Below are positions 47,478 through 58,066 of a stretch of 64,000 nt of DNA, piece after piece; within the stretch, counting starts at the first letter, position 1; each line of letters begins with the position of its first letter. The stretch covers positions 7,874,001-7,938,000 of the forward strand of contig OZ020244.1 of assembly GCA_963971285.1 (NCBI GenBank), in the 5' to 3' direction. Below the pieces are notes generated by a model. The model did not search any database and was not told the DNA's origin. It was given only the letters and a program-made list of their open reading frames with translations. Source of the stretch: Astropecten irregularis. Lineage: Eukaryota; Echinodermata; Asteroidea; Paxillosida; Astropectinidae. A program made the position numbers and the translations under genes.

Positions 47478-48093
47478 TGTACGCAGGGCATTTTCGAGGC
47501 TGGTGAGTTAGATTGCAGTTTGAGCATGCTCTGCGGGATCGCTGCATGGCATCGACCGAAGCGCTTCTATCGCCGTGAGATTGCAGGCATTGCTTGCTAG
47601 CGGCCATAGCTTCGTATTTGCGGCCTTCGGCTAGGATTTCGTCAATTTTGTATCCTTTAGGTTTTTCGAGCAATTCTTTCTGGAATGCTTCATAGACTGT
47701 GGAGGCAATTACAAGCTCCATTATGCGCTCAGCTAAATCAGCAGCGTCAAAATCGCAATATTTTGCCTTCTCACAACACCTGGTCACAAAAACGTCTAGG
47801 CTCTCCCCAGTCTTCTGTCTGTAGCGCATTAATTCAAGGCGGTGAACACGAAAATTTACTTTCACCTGAAGCTGGTCATCAAACAATGCCCAAATCTTTT
47901 GAGGATCTTTTTGGTCCTCATCGGTTAAGCTTGATGGGCCCTCGTTGCCCAGAGCGATTTTCAGTTTAACTGCAATTTTCAGTGGGTCAGTGACCTCGTT
48001 ATCAAGCAGGCACAGTGTCATTCGCTGCCGGAAAAGCTTAAATTCTTCTGCAAGATCAGTAGATCTCCAATTCATTTCCGGGTACTTGGCCAT
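47311..48093 (-). CDS. Gag of the minus-strand Ty3/gypsy element
   Basis: A complete 260-residue frame beginning MAKYPEMNWRS. It has a capsid-type helical region (WALFDDQLQVKVNFRVHR, YRQKTGESLDVFVTR), two zinc knuckles (CSNCNLTHQPRKC, CKACGSKGHWAKCC) and an Arg/Ser-rich tail. It packages element RNA. Pol starts in a different frame inside its last 167 bases. The upstream leader is only about 80 bases before a hairpin repeat at 48176, so the 5' LTR is missing or unrecognised. Gag is intact although Pol is broken. Confidence 0.85.
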   Translation of the reverse strand: MAKYPEMNWRSTDLAEEFKLFRQRMTLCLLDNEVTDPLKIAVKLKIALGNEGPSSLTDEDQKDPQKIWALFDDQLQVKVNFRVHRLELMRYRQKTGESLDVFVTRCCEKAKYCDFDAADLAERIMELVIASTVYEAFQKELLEKPKGYKIDEILAEGRKYEAMAASKQCLQSHGDRSASVDAMQRSRRACSNCNLTHQPRKCPAYNDTCKACGSKGHWAKCCRKSRRKQQRGKSQQRRRRSTSRGRSQSRSKGARSKRHG

Positions 48094-48175
48094 TGTTTGA
48101 TCTATTATTTTAATTTGGGAAGCGCCCTCTATGTTCGGTACAGGTTTAGCGCGCTTTTGTATTTCAAATTCTTTC

Positions 48176-48224
48176 TGTTAGTGTCGGAAGACCAAGTAAC
48201 ATGGTTCCGTCTTCTCTCCTAACA
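48176..48224 (+). repeat. 49-bp hairpin repeat, copy 1
   Basis: TGTTAG...CTAACA and GGAAGAC...GTCTTC pair as nested stems. Identity with copy 2 at 48686 is complete over the 49 bases and extends upstream through TTTCAAATTC. Confidence 0.85.
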
Positions 48225-48685
48225 GGTAATTATCTTTTCCTTCTAAATTATTGTATTTTTATCATGTTTATATTTGTTTAATTCCTTGAATGATTATTTG
48301 GTATTGAACTTAACTGTTAGTTCAGACTTGTTAATTTAGACATGATTTAGCCGATATTTCGTGAAGAGCAATGTGCCATTTTGATAGACATGAAAGTACA
48401 TGTATTCGAGTATCTTGCACAAGCCGTAAACTAAAACTTTCGACTTAATTATTTAATAGATTACTTCATTATTGATTAGACATATAACATAAGAATTTTC
48501 ACTAGTTTTCCTAAGATACATTTGGCGTATTTTTGTATCACCAGAATGTAAATAGTCCGTTTTCCAAGATGGCGGTCGCGGCCTTTATTTTGGCGCGAAC
48601 CGGGAGCCATGATAGTTTAATTCTCTTTAATTTTAGTATTAATTTGTTATTGTTTCAAATGTTTTATTATTTTTCAAATTCATTC

Positions 48686-48734
48686 TGTTAGTGTCGGAAG
48701 ACCAAGTAACATGGTTCCGTCTTCTCTCCTAACA
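48686..48734 (+). repeat. 49-bp hairpin repeat, copy 2
   Basis: Same sequence as 48176-48224 on the same strand, 510 bases downstream. An AATAAA follows at about 48739. The pair may be inside, or may bound, the 5' LTR of the downstream gypsy element. Confidence 0.85.
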
Positions 48735-50125
48735 GATTCAATAAATGTTCCAGAACCGAAGTTGATGTCTCCACTGTGCCTTTATCTACCCGACCTCAAC
48801 TAATTAGGGTCACATTTTGGTGGAAGATCCGGGTAAAGGCACATCATCGGCAGACATCCACCACCTAAAAGTCTTCTACATTACCTGACGGCATCGTAGA
48901 CATTTGGATGACCAGAGCGAAGTCTTTCCTGGCCGAACCGATCCCTTACAACGCCGACGTCCGAAGGTTTCACCTCTCACACTTCATCGTGTTTGCTCTC
49001 ATAACAGATGTCCTGTTCCTGTTTCCGTTCCCGTTCCTACTCATGTTCATGTGGCTTGTTCTATGCTTCAAACCAGCTGACTCCTCGCTTGTAATTCCTG
49101 CCGGAACCCGATCGACGACATCGTGTGGATTTTACAACACTACTCGCGCCTGTGTCCTGACCGCGGGCCGACAACATCCGCGGGAGGCTGTTGACGATTC
49201 CACGGGCCCCGACCGGCCTCCGGAGACCGCCACCGGAGCCAACTGAACTCGGAGGGACAGCCGCTGATCCACCACAATCAGCGTTTACATGACCAAGACA
49301 AGAATCCATGGATCAAGAACCACAGAACAAGAACTCTGACTAAATTTCCTTTGAACTCGCGGGACTCTCCTGAACAATATTACGCGTGTTTTCTCAGGGA
49401 CTGAACACTAAAATCGTTTCGTGGACCTACGGATCATCCACGCCTGTCAAAATACCGGTGGACATTCCCCGATCCAGGACGCCGTGTAAGTCTCCATAGT
49501 AACTTATTCTTACAAAAAAAAACACTCCATTCAAATTCTTACCTGGTACGAATCTTTTTTATCTACTGCTATTGCATAACACTGTCAAAGAGAAGAATCC
49601 GATCTTTTTCAGTCAGTCAAGTGTCCTTGTCCTGGACTTAACATAGTGCCACCAGTCGAATTAAGTGTATCAATTACTAATCCGAACTGCTTGAGTACCA
49701 CTGCTCTTTTTAGTCTTTTGAAGAATTTCTATAGTCTGGTGTATTGTCCAACTGATCAATCTCGATACTGTGCTTTTTTATTATTCACCGAATTTTGCAT
49801 TGATTTATAGTGATTTTCCTATTGATTTGTTGCTTACATTTGTCATTGTTCTTCCATTACACTTGTATTGATTTAAATGAAACAATTGCGAGATTTGTTA
49901 TTGTTTCCTGTGTTTTCCTCTTAACTGGTGCGCATTTGATAATCTTGATTTATTTGTGTATATCATTTTGCTTTACTTGATCGCAAATGCCACTCGATTT
50001 TTGCTTTATTTGGTGTTTGTTGTTAGGCCTTGTCCACAATTGTATATTGGCCCCTCATTTCTATACATCAATCCCTCTGGGCTGTGTCGTCCGCTCAGAA
50101 GCAGATTGTCTTCTTCAGTTTGCTA
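48735..50125 (+). other. Leader/LTR region of the second plus-strand gypsy element
   Basis: TCACATTTTGGTGGAAGATC at 48809-48828 looks like an LTR end followed by a TGG-initiated primer site, but I could not match the tRNA. No gene is visible between it and the gag start; an ORF at 48908-49246 has no recognisable content. Confidence 0.4.
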
Positions 50126-51463
50126 TGGCCACCTCCAGGATGCCAGGTATAGAAGGTGACATTTTTCCTACGCCAACTACAACAATGGGACAACCAACAA
50201 CGTTTAGAACCAGACGCAATCCACACAGAGACACTCGGCCTAAAGAGAAACGAACTACTTTAGACCCCTCTCCCCTACGAGAACAACTTAGCAACATTGA
50301 GCCACTAGCTAATCAGATGCTTTCGCATTTGGAAGACATGGAACGTCGATTTGTTCAGAGTCTGCCTCGACTACCGGCACCAAATCTGCATCGGCATCCG
50401 ACCCCTTCAAGGCCTACATCAGTGTCGGGACGACGTCCTAATACAGACAGTTATCCAGTTCTCACACCACAGGATCGACCCAGGTTTAGCAGCTCACCGT
50501 CGATCCCTCCACGTCATCGCTTAGTTCCATCGCACCAAGTTAAAAGCGTACCAATCTTCACTGGCCGTGACCAAGGTTCCAGTATAGCCATCGATGAACT
50601 GGGTAAGAGATGTTACGTATCTCATTGACACGACATTTATGCCTCTTGATATCCAGTTTTCTACTATAGTCAGGTACCTTGGTGGTGCTGCAAGAAAGCT
50701 TGTGCTCAATCTACCTCCAACACAGCAGACCCCAAACCATGCTTTTGCAGAACTTAAAGCGCAGTTTGGAGACACTCTTCTTACTGGTGATCCATTAGCA
50801 AACTTCTACGAGCGGATGAGACTTCCAAATGAGCTGCCGAGTATATATGCAGTTGAGCTCGAAGCTATACTTAGAACAATCGAAGAGGAATCCAGTCGAG
50901 AGCAACCGTTTTCCAACAGAAACAGCATGCTCACTCTAAAATTTATGAGAGGCGTAAAGGATGACAGAGTTACACAGAGACTGGCACCAATGCGACCGAG
51001 AGAAATGTCCTATAGAGAACTACAGGTTGAGCTACGACAACTGGAAAGAGAGTCCCGAATGGCTGCAGAGATGAAGACAAGAGCCAAGATACATTCTCAG
51101 CAGTCACAGCAGGTTCGACCCCAGAACCAACAGCGACCTTCGTCAGATCCACCTAATCCTCCATCTTGCCAAAGAAACCAGCCTGCCAACAACTCGCAAC
51201 CAAAGACTGATCATGAAGTTCTACAAGACCTGGTTCACACAGTGCGTCAACTGGCACAGAAGATTGAACAGATGACCACCGCCCCACGCCAAAACTCACG
51301 ACAGAAGAGAGGTAACCAGCCTGCTTTCAACCAGACCTGTGTATGCCATACCTGTGGAAAAGAAGGACATATAGCCAGAGGGTGCAGGAGTGCTCCTTTA
51401 AACTCCAAGGGCCCGCAGCCAGAGGGCGAGCCGTCGGAAGCCCAGAAACCACAAGCCGAATAA
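50126..51463 (+). pseudogene. Gag of the second plus-strand Ty3/gypsy element, one frameshift
   Basis: Starts MATSRMPGIEGD, with a Pro/Arg-rich N-terminus and a VPIFTGRDQGSS block. Near 50600 one extra base shifts the frame, and the capsid-like region (FAELKAQFGD, LANFYERMRLPNE, LTLKFMRGVKD) continues in the frame from about 50594. A zinc knuckle CHTCGKEGHIARGC lies near the end and TAA is at 51461-51463. The frameshift is a single-base insertion in a tract otherwise collinear, so decay is slight. Confidence 0.75.
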
Positions 51464-51497
51464 TTTCTCCTTCCAAAGGAATACGCATCTATCTTCA

Positions 51498-52454
51498 GTG
51501 CTAACCTCTGCTCCCACTCCCAGCCACCATCGGCTGATAGGACCAAACAACGAAGACGTAGTCCAAGTCAACGATTTACACTACAAGGCTTTAATCGACT
51601 CAGGTTCACAGATTACTTCGATAACAAAAGACTTATGGCAGCAGCATCCAGAGCTCAAGGACGTCCAGCTTGCCTCTTCAGAAGTCTCCATCGAAAGCGC
51701 CAGTGGACACCAAATACCATTTTTGGGTGTCCTTCCAGTCTCACTGACCATTCTTGGTGTCGTCTACGATGACGTCCCTGTGTTTGTCGTACCAGAAGAT
51801 AGCTACCGAAAGGAGATTCCAGTCCTGATAGGCACCAATGTGATCAGAGCTGTCAAGCGGAACCAAGAAGTCACCAAAGGCAAACACTTCCTGAGGCAAC
51901 TTCAGGTCAAGAATACCGCATGGCACACAGCTATCACCAGTTCCACTAAGTCTGCTTCAGATCTTGGTGATCAGCATGGTAACATTGGCTATGCACGGTA
52001 CATCGGCCGTTTTCCTAGGCTGATACCACCGGGAAAGGAAGAGAACATCATTTGTCAAGCACCGCCAAACCAAGGAGATGGTCATTACACAGCCATGGTT
52101 GAAGGTTTTCCGGAGAGTTCTTCATCGCACCTAAGGGTTTGTACTCTTATTGCGGATGTTGGCCCAAACTGCCGAGTTCCTGTGAGGCTCTGTAACATCT
52201 CTGCTAAACCGATAACCATTAGACGTAACTACAAACTGGCACAGCTGTCGTCAATTCTGCGCATAGATGAGGTATCTCCTCATTCTGACTCGACAACCCT
52301 AGGGGATAGAGAAGGTGACGAGAAACACACTGCTTCACCAGATCAACCCCAAAAGTCTGCAGAACCTACGACTACAAAAGCTGTACCACCCCTCGATCTG
52401 TCCAAAGCAAAGTTAGACGATGGAACCCAAAGGGAGTGTCAGAATTTACCCTAG
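51498..52454 (+). pseudogene. Protease region of the second plus-strand gypsy Pol, cut by an insertion
   Basis: Contains ALIDSGSQITSI (protease active site DSG) and IPVLIGTNVIRA, in a frame different from gag. Native sequence ends at 52436 (LDDGTQRE). The last six codons and the TAG belong to the inserted LTR. The reading frame resumes in register at 63642 after the 11.2-kb insertion. The start is uncertain because the frame is probably reached by frameshifting. Confidence 0.8.
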
Positions 52455-53274
52455 GGGGTTTTTCCCCTACACTGTGAGGCTAGCCACGCCTTAATTTAGT
52501 TGCTGTCATGCATATTGTATTCCCTTGTACTTTGGCCTCATTTCTATTCCTTGCTTCATGAATATTCTGTTTCCCTTGCTTTCATGAATATTCGATTCTG
52601 ATTTCACTATGCAGCAAGTGTGTAAAGTCTAGACATTCTTGCTGCCATGTAAATTTATTCCTTTCACTTGATTAACAAAGGTAGGTATTTCCCCTTGGAA
52701 CCTTGGAGGTATTGTTGAGCTGGCTAGAGTTGGAGTTGGGGAAGAGTGATGAATGAGTTCATTTGCATGAGTGTAATGTGTAACTTTGAAGTATGTAAAT
52801 TGCTAGGGTAATCTGAGTGAGAGGTAGAATGTAGTCTGTGTGGGGTGTGGCTCAGTCTAGCTGTGACTTAGACAGAGAGCAGGTATAGCTGTGCCTTAGA
52901 CCTGGAGCCTTGTGCTGCCTTTTGGCCAGTTTTCATTCACCGATTAGTGTACATTTATTTTTGAGATTTTGGGAACAACCAATTTTGACCCAAACCTGGA
53001 GCAGATTGATACAGGCTGCTTATTGGCAAATTGGTTGAAGTTGAGTTCGTCAGGCCAGGAGTCTGGATTTCTAGGATCGCCTAATCGGCAAGAAAACCAT
53101 GGTTTTCAAGTACATTCGTCTTTCAACCAAAAGTGTTGACTGACGTAATCAAAACTTGATAGAGGGCGCACTTCTGGACTGGAGCGACCAGATAGACGGT
53201 CCCAGTACGGCCGAGAGACCGCTTGCCCAGTTCATCGGAACGAGTCAAGTTTTGTGCATACACTGTAAAAAATT

Positions 53275-54120
53275 TCTGTTTTTTAACAGAGATTTTGTAC
53301 TTGTTATTTGCTTTTACATGTGTTTCGTTTTATTTTTAATGTTAATTGACATTTTGTCTGTAAATATTCATGTATTTTTACAATTGTTAGTGATTTCACT
53401 CATGGTTTTGTTATTTAACATAGAAATTGTAAAATTACAGTGAAATTTAACATGACTTTTGTTTTTTTACATAGGCTGTGAAACATCTCAGTTTTTTTAC
53501 AGAAAATGTGTACTTGTTTTATGCATTTGCATGTTTTTTGAAATATTTTTTTTTGTTATTTGACATTTATTTGTATATGTTCATGTATTTTTACAATTGA
53601 TCGTGATTTCACTCATAGTTTTGTTATTTAACATAGAAATTGTAAAATTACAGTGAACTTAAACATGACTTGTGTTTTTTTACATATGCTGTAACACAAT
53701 CTTAGTTTTTTTACAGAAAATGTGTACTTGTTTTTAGCATTTGCATGTTTTTTTGAAATTTTTATTGTTATTTAACATTTATTTGTATATATTCATGGGT
53801 TTTTTTACATTTGTACGTGTTTTCACACTCACTTGTGTTATTTAATTTAACAATTGTAAAATTACAGTGAAATTTAACATGACTTGTGTTTTTTTACATA
53901 GACTGGAAAATATTTTTTAATTTTTTTTTTTAAATGTGAGTTTGTTATTTGCATTTACATGTTTTTAAATTCACGTTCATTGTTATTTGACATTTATTTT
54001 TTAATTATTCATGTATTTTTACACGTTTGTGTTGATTTCACACACAATATTGTTATTTGATATAGAAATTGTAAAATAACATAGGGTTTTGCTTTTGTAC
54101 ATAGAATGCACAGAAATAAT
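53275..54120 (+). repeat. Subterminal tandem repeats of the CACTA element, about 213 bp x 4
   Basis: The block containing TTGTAAAATTACAGTGAA and TTTTTTTACATAG recurs at intervals of 212-215 bases, with the last copy degenerate. Subterminal repeats are the usual transposase-binding sites in CACTA elements; that role here is inference. Confidence 0.8.
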
Positions 54121-54254
54121 TCTTTGTTTTTTTAAGACAATAATGTAGGCCTACTTGTTATTAATTGCTTTTACATGTTTATTGTTATTTCTAATAATTT
54201 CATTTACATTTTGTTGTAAATAGTCATGTACAGTCATCATGTATGGAGGCTAGG

Positions 54255-54326
54255 CCCTACATATTTTCTTTATTTCACACACACTTTTGCGCGTGTGTGT
54301 GTGTGAAATAAAGAAAGTATTTAGGG
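54255..54326. repeat. Hairpin with CA/GT-repeat stem
   Basis: CCCTACATATTTTCTTTATT... with CACACACAC pairs with GTGTGTGTGTG...AATAAAGAAAGTATTTAGGG around a short loop, giving about 30 paired bases. It lies between the subterminal repeats and the transposase gene. Confidence 0.7.
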
Positions 54327-55172
54327 CTTATGGTTTTTACATCTGTAAGATTCAAGTAGTAAAGATTGACAGATAGTCGTGAGACTTGGCCAACTTTTTA
54401 TTTTACCTAAAACCTGTATTTTAGCAGTCGGCTTGTTTCGGAGCACGTGAAGGTACAATGCCCTTCATCCAATCAGCAACACGAACTTAACGCGCGCGCG
54501 TGATGTTTGTGACATAGCGCCCAGCAACAACTTGGCCGGCCGTTTACAGCAGCAGCAGTGTAGGCTAGGCGTGTACACGTTGGATCCGTGCATGCACGAG
54601 TTTGAGTGTATGTATTGATGAACTTGAAGTCGCCATTACGCACTGGCAAGCTGACAAGTCACGATTTGACTGAGGTATGGCACTTTTCATATAGGTTAGG
54701 ATGTGGCGATAAATGCAATTTTCTGTTAAAGATTGGACATGAATCTTTTCAAACCACTCGAATATATGTTTTTTCGTGGGATCGATATGTTATCATAAGT
54801 CGTCATAAAATAATGATGTGACATCATGACATAACTTAAGCAGCGTGAGACACATGACTGAGTGATCATGCATTCAGGTCCACAGTATCAATTTAGTAAA
54901 GTAGGCCTATAGTTGGTACTTGGTAATGGTAGGTTTAACGTTATAGGCCGCCTACACTACAGTCAAGTCGAGCCAGTATACGTTTCCCATGCCATATTGT
55001 TGCCTTTAACTGAAGTAATTCCCTGTAAAAACGGTAGGCCCACACAGTAAAAGTACAACAATAATCAGTGATAATCAATACCAGTACTTTACACCCGACA
55101 TCAATGTATTTACATGCATAACGTTACATGTAAATTGTATGTTGCATACGGTGTATAACGTTAGGCCTCAAC

Positions 55173-57920
55173 ATGTATATTTGTCAGCTCTGTCAATATT
55201 CAACATCCTCCTTGAAGGAGTTCACTAATCACCACCGTATACACAGAAATGTTCATAATTTCAGATTTTCCTGTGGAGTCCCTGGGTGTTTCTTGTCATT
55301 CTCATCCTACTCATCCTTCAACAGTCACGTGACACGCGATCATAGCAAGTATCGAAAAGAAAATCCTTCTCGTTTAAAGCACTCTGAGAACATTGCCGTG
55401 AAATGTTCTGTTAGGATTTGTCAGAAACAGTTCAACAATGTGAGTGATCTTATTAAGGATTTGAAATATCACATTGACTGTGGTATAAAAGTGGAGTGTC
55501 CATTTTCGTCTTGCTCACTATCCTTCCATAATAAATCTTCTTTAGCATCACACATCTCAAGAAATCACAGAGAATGGTCAGTTCAGAGAATCTGTCCCAA
55601 TTCTCTGGTTGAAAAGTTGGATGCAAGTACAACAGGTTTATCAGTCACGAACGTGGAACCTATTGCAGATAATGCAGGGGCATCATCACAATCAGAAAGT
55701 GATGAAAACCTAGATCATGATGATTGTGAAATGAATCATGAACCTGTGGTCACTGTAGACAGTTTTGCTCATAATTTGGCACTTCTGCTATTAAAACTTC
55801 AAGCGCAACTTCATGTGCCAGAAAGCACAATCCAGCTTCTAGTACAAGAACTAGAAAATATGCAAAATTTGGCATTGGAATGCTTAATTTCAAATTTGAA
55901 GAAATTGTTGCTAGAAGAAGGACTCCTGGAAAGTAGTTTTTCAAAGGTAATAGAAGAGTTGATTTTGAATGATTGTTGGAAGCAAACATTGGACAGTAGT
56001 ACAGGTAGTTTAAGGACATGTCACAAGAGGAAGGTCTATTACCAAACCAATTGTAACTACATAAGCCCCGTTTCTTTGTGTTTGGGTAAGAATGATCAGC
56101 AGAAATCAGTTTGTTTCCACTATGTTCCTTTGAAAGAAACCTTAATATCTCTCATGAACAACCCTTCTGTACAAGCAAATACACAGTCTTTCAGTATCGA
56201 TAGACCTGTGGACTCCCAGGTAGACATTCTAAGTGACTTCAAGGATGGAAGCCTCTTTAGGTCAAATGAATTGTTCATGTCATCTGATGACACATTGAAG
56301 CTGATACTTTTCCAAGATGCCTTCGAGGTTGTTAATCCATTGGGATCAAGCAAAAAGAAGCACAAGATTTTGGCAGTGTATGTTTGTCTTGGTAACCTCC
56401 ATCCACATGTTAGATCATCTGTTAACCAAATCCAATTAGTTCTTCTAGTAAAGGAGAAGGACTTTAAAACATATGGCCAGGATAAAGTGTTTGGACCATT
56501 ACTTCGAGACTTGAAGGATATTGAGCAAAACGGTATACATACAGCATCAGGGACCATGAAAGGGTCACTTGTTGCCATCACAGGGGACAATTTAGGGTCT
56601 CACGGAATAGGGGGTTTTTGTGAAAACTTCAGTACAAATCAGTACTTTTGCCGATACTGCCACATTACCCTGAATGAGTTTCACTCTGGAAATGGCTTCG
56701 AAGTTGGCGAAGAAAGGACCAAAGACAAGTATGATAATGTGGTTGAACACCTTGAACAAAATCCTGAATTGAGGAGTCATATGGGAATCAAATTTCAATC
56801 AGTTTTCAATACACTGAACTACTATCATGTCTGCTCCCCTGGACTTCCTCCCTGTTTAGGCCATGATGTGTTTGAAGGGGTGGTCACATATGACCTAGCT
56901 TTGTACTTGAAGTACTTTGTGAAAACCAAATGTTGGTTTACATATGAGATGCTCAACAAGAAAATAAGGAGTTTTGTGTGCTTTGGTAGTGATGCCAGTA
57001 ACAAACCACCTGAAGTGCGTGAAAATGGAACAAGTCTTGGTGGGCATGCCATTCAGAATTGGTGTTTGTTAAGGATCCTGCCACTGATAATAGGTGACAA
57101 AATCAAAACGACATGTGATCCTGTATGGCAGTTGTGCTTACAACTCAGAGAGATTGTTGAGCTTGTGTGTTCTCCAAACATATCAACAGAACAAGTAGCT
57201 TATTTGAACGTTGTTGTACAAGAGTATCTGGAAGAGAGGAAGGTTACATTCAGTGAATGTAGACTTCGTCCTAAACACCACTACATGGCTCATTATGCTG
57301 AGATGATACTGAAGTTTGGTCCCTTAATGAGAATGTGGACTATGAGGTTCGAGAGTAAGCACTCTTATTTTAAGAAGTGCTTACAGCATTGCCAGAACTT
57401 CAAAAACATCACAAAGACACTTAGTGAAAGACATCAGCAGCTTCAGGCATACATGGGAAGTGGTTCATTGCTCTCAGCTACAATGAGTTATGACAAAGCA
57501 ATTCCTTTTCACCCCACCCTGTACTCAGCAGAGATTGTAGGTTCCCTCAATAGGTTTGGATTGAATTCTCAAAATTCTGTAGTTTGTGACAAAGTCACCT
57601 TTAAGGGAATAGACTTTAAGAGAGGGCTATTAGTAGTAGTCGATTCATGTAACCCTAACATCACATTTGGCTGCATACAGATGATGGTAATTAAATCTGG
57701 CTTGTCTCTGTACATTGTTGTACGACTGTGTGAAGGTAGCTTTGAGACACATCTTGGTGTTTATAGTATACCTGGCCATGACGATTGTAGTGAAGCACCT
57801 GGTCAAGTGTCATGTATTGCAGTCAATGAACTTCTTGATTTGTTTCCACTTCCTGCATACCATATTGGAAGACAATGTCTTATTCCACTAAAGCATAGAT
57901 TTCCAAAGAAGGAAACATAA
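55173..57920 (+). CDS. CACTA (EnSpm-type) transposase, zinc-finger DDE protein
   Basis: A single-exon, uninterrupted frame of 915 residues. Four C2H2-type fingers lie near residues 4-24 (CQLCQYS...), 33-60 (CGVPGCF...), 75-103 and 108-135 (CPFSSCS...). The core has a first Asp in FQDAFEVVNPLG (about 380), a second in TGDNLGSHGIGGF (about 470) followed by CRYCH, the block GLPPCLGHDVFEGV, and a final Glu in MRFESKHSYFKK (about 724). The protein would bind the element's repeats, cut at CACTG ends and reinsert. It is related to the gene at 18.5-21.3 kb, which differs by carrying a stop before the Glu block. No intron is needed; the ATG is the first in the frame after an AT-rich leader. Confidence 0.88.
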   Translation: MYICQLCQYSTSSLKEFTNHHRIHRNVHNFRFSCGVPGCFLSFSSYSSFNSHVTRDHSKYRKENPSRLKHSENIAVKCSVRICQKQFNNVSDLIKDLKYHIDCGIKVECPFSSCSLSFHNKSSLASHISRNHREWSVQRICPNSLVEKLDASTTGLSVTNVEPIADNAGASSQSESDENLDHDDCEMNHEPVVTVDSFAHNLALLLLKLQAQLHVPESTIQLLVQELENMQNLALECLISNLKKLLLEEGLLESSFSKVIEELILNDCWKQTLDSSTGSLRTCHKRKVYYQTNCNYISPVSLCLGKNDQQKSVCFHYVPLKETLISLMNNPSVQANTQSFSIDRPVDSQVDILSDFKDGSLFRSNELFMSSDDTLKLILFQDAFEVVNPLGSSKKKHKILAVYVCLGNLHPHVRSSVNQIQLVLLVKEKDFKTYGQDKVFGPLLRDLKDIEQNGIHTASGTMKGSLVAITGDNLGSHGIGGFCENFSTNQYFCRYCHITLNEFHSGNGFEVGEERTKDKYDNVVEHLEQNPELRSHMGIKFQSVFNTLNYYHVCSPGLPPCLGHDVFEGVVTYDLALYLKYFVKTKCWFTYEMLNKKIRSFVCFGSDASNKPPEVRENGTSLGGHAIQNWCLLRILPLIIGDKIKTTCDPVWQLCLQLREIVELVCSPNISTEQVAYLNVVVQEYLEERKVTFSECRLRPKHHYMAHYAEMILKFGPLMRMWTMRFESKHSYFKKCLQHCQNFKNITKTLSERHQQLQAYMGSGSLLSATMSYDKAIPFHPTLYSAEIVGSLNRFGLNSQNSVVCDKVTFKGIDFKRGLLVVVDSCNPNITFGCIQMMVIKSGLSLYIVVRLCEGSFETHLGVYSIPGHDDCSEAPGQVSCIAVNELLDLFPLPAYHIGRQCLIPLKHRFPKKET

Positions 57921-58066
57921 CATGCATCAGATTCAGTTCTAACATACAAATGTGAATCTGGCTTAGGTTACTACAAAATTGAAGATGGAGGCTCTATGTC
58001 CTACATAAATTTCATGTTGAAAGTGCTTAACTGCAGTTAAATTGCTTCTTTATCAGTTTTGCTAAA

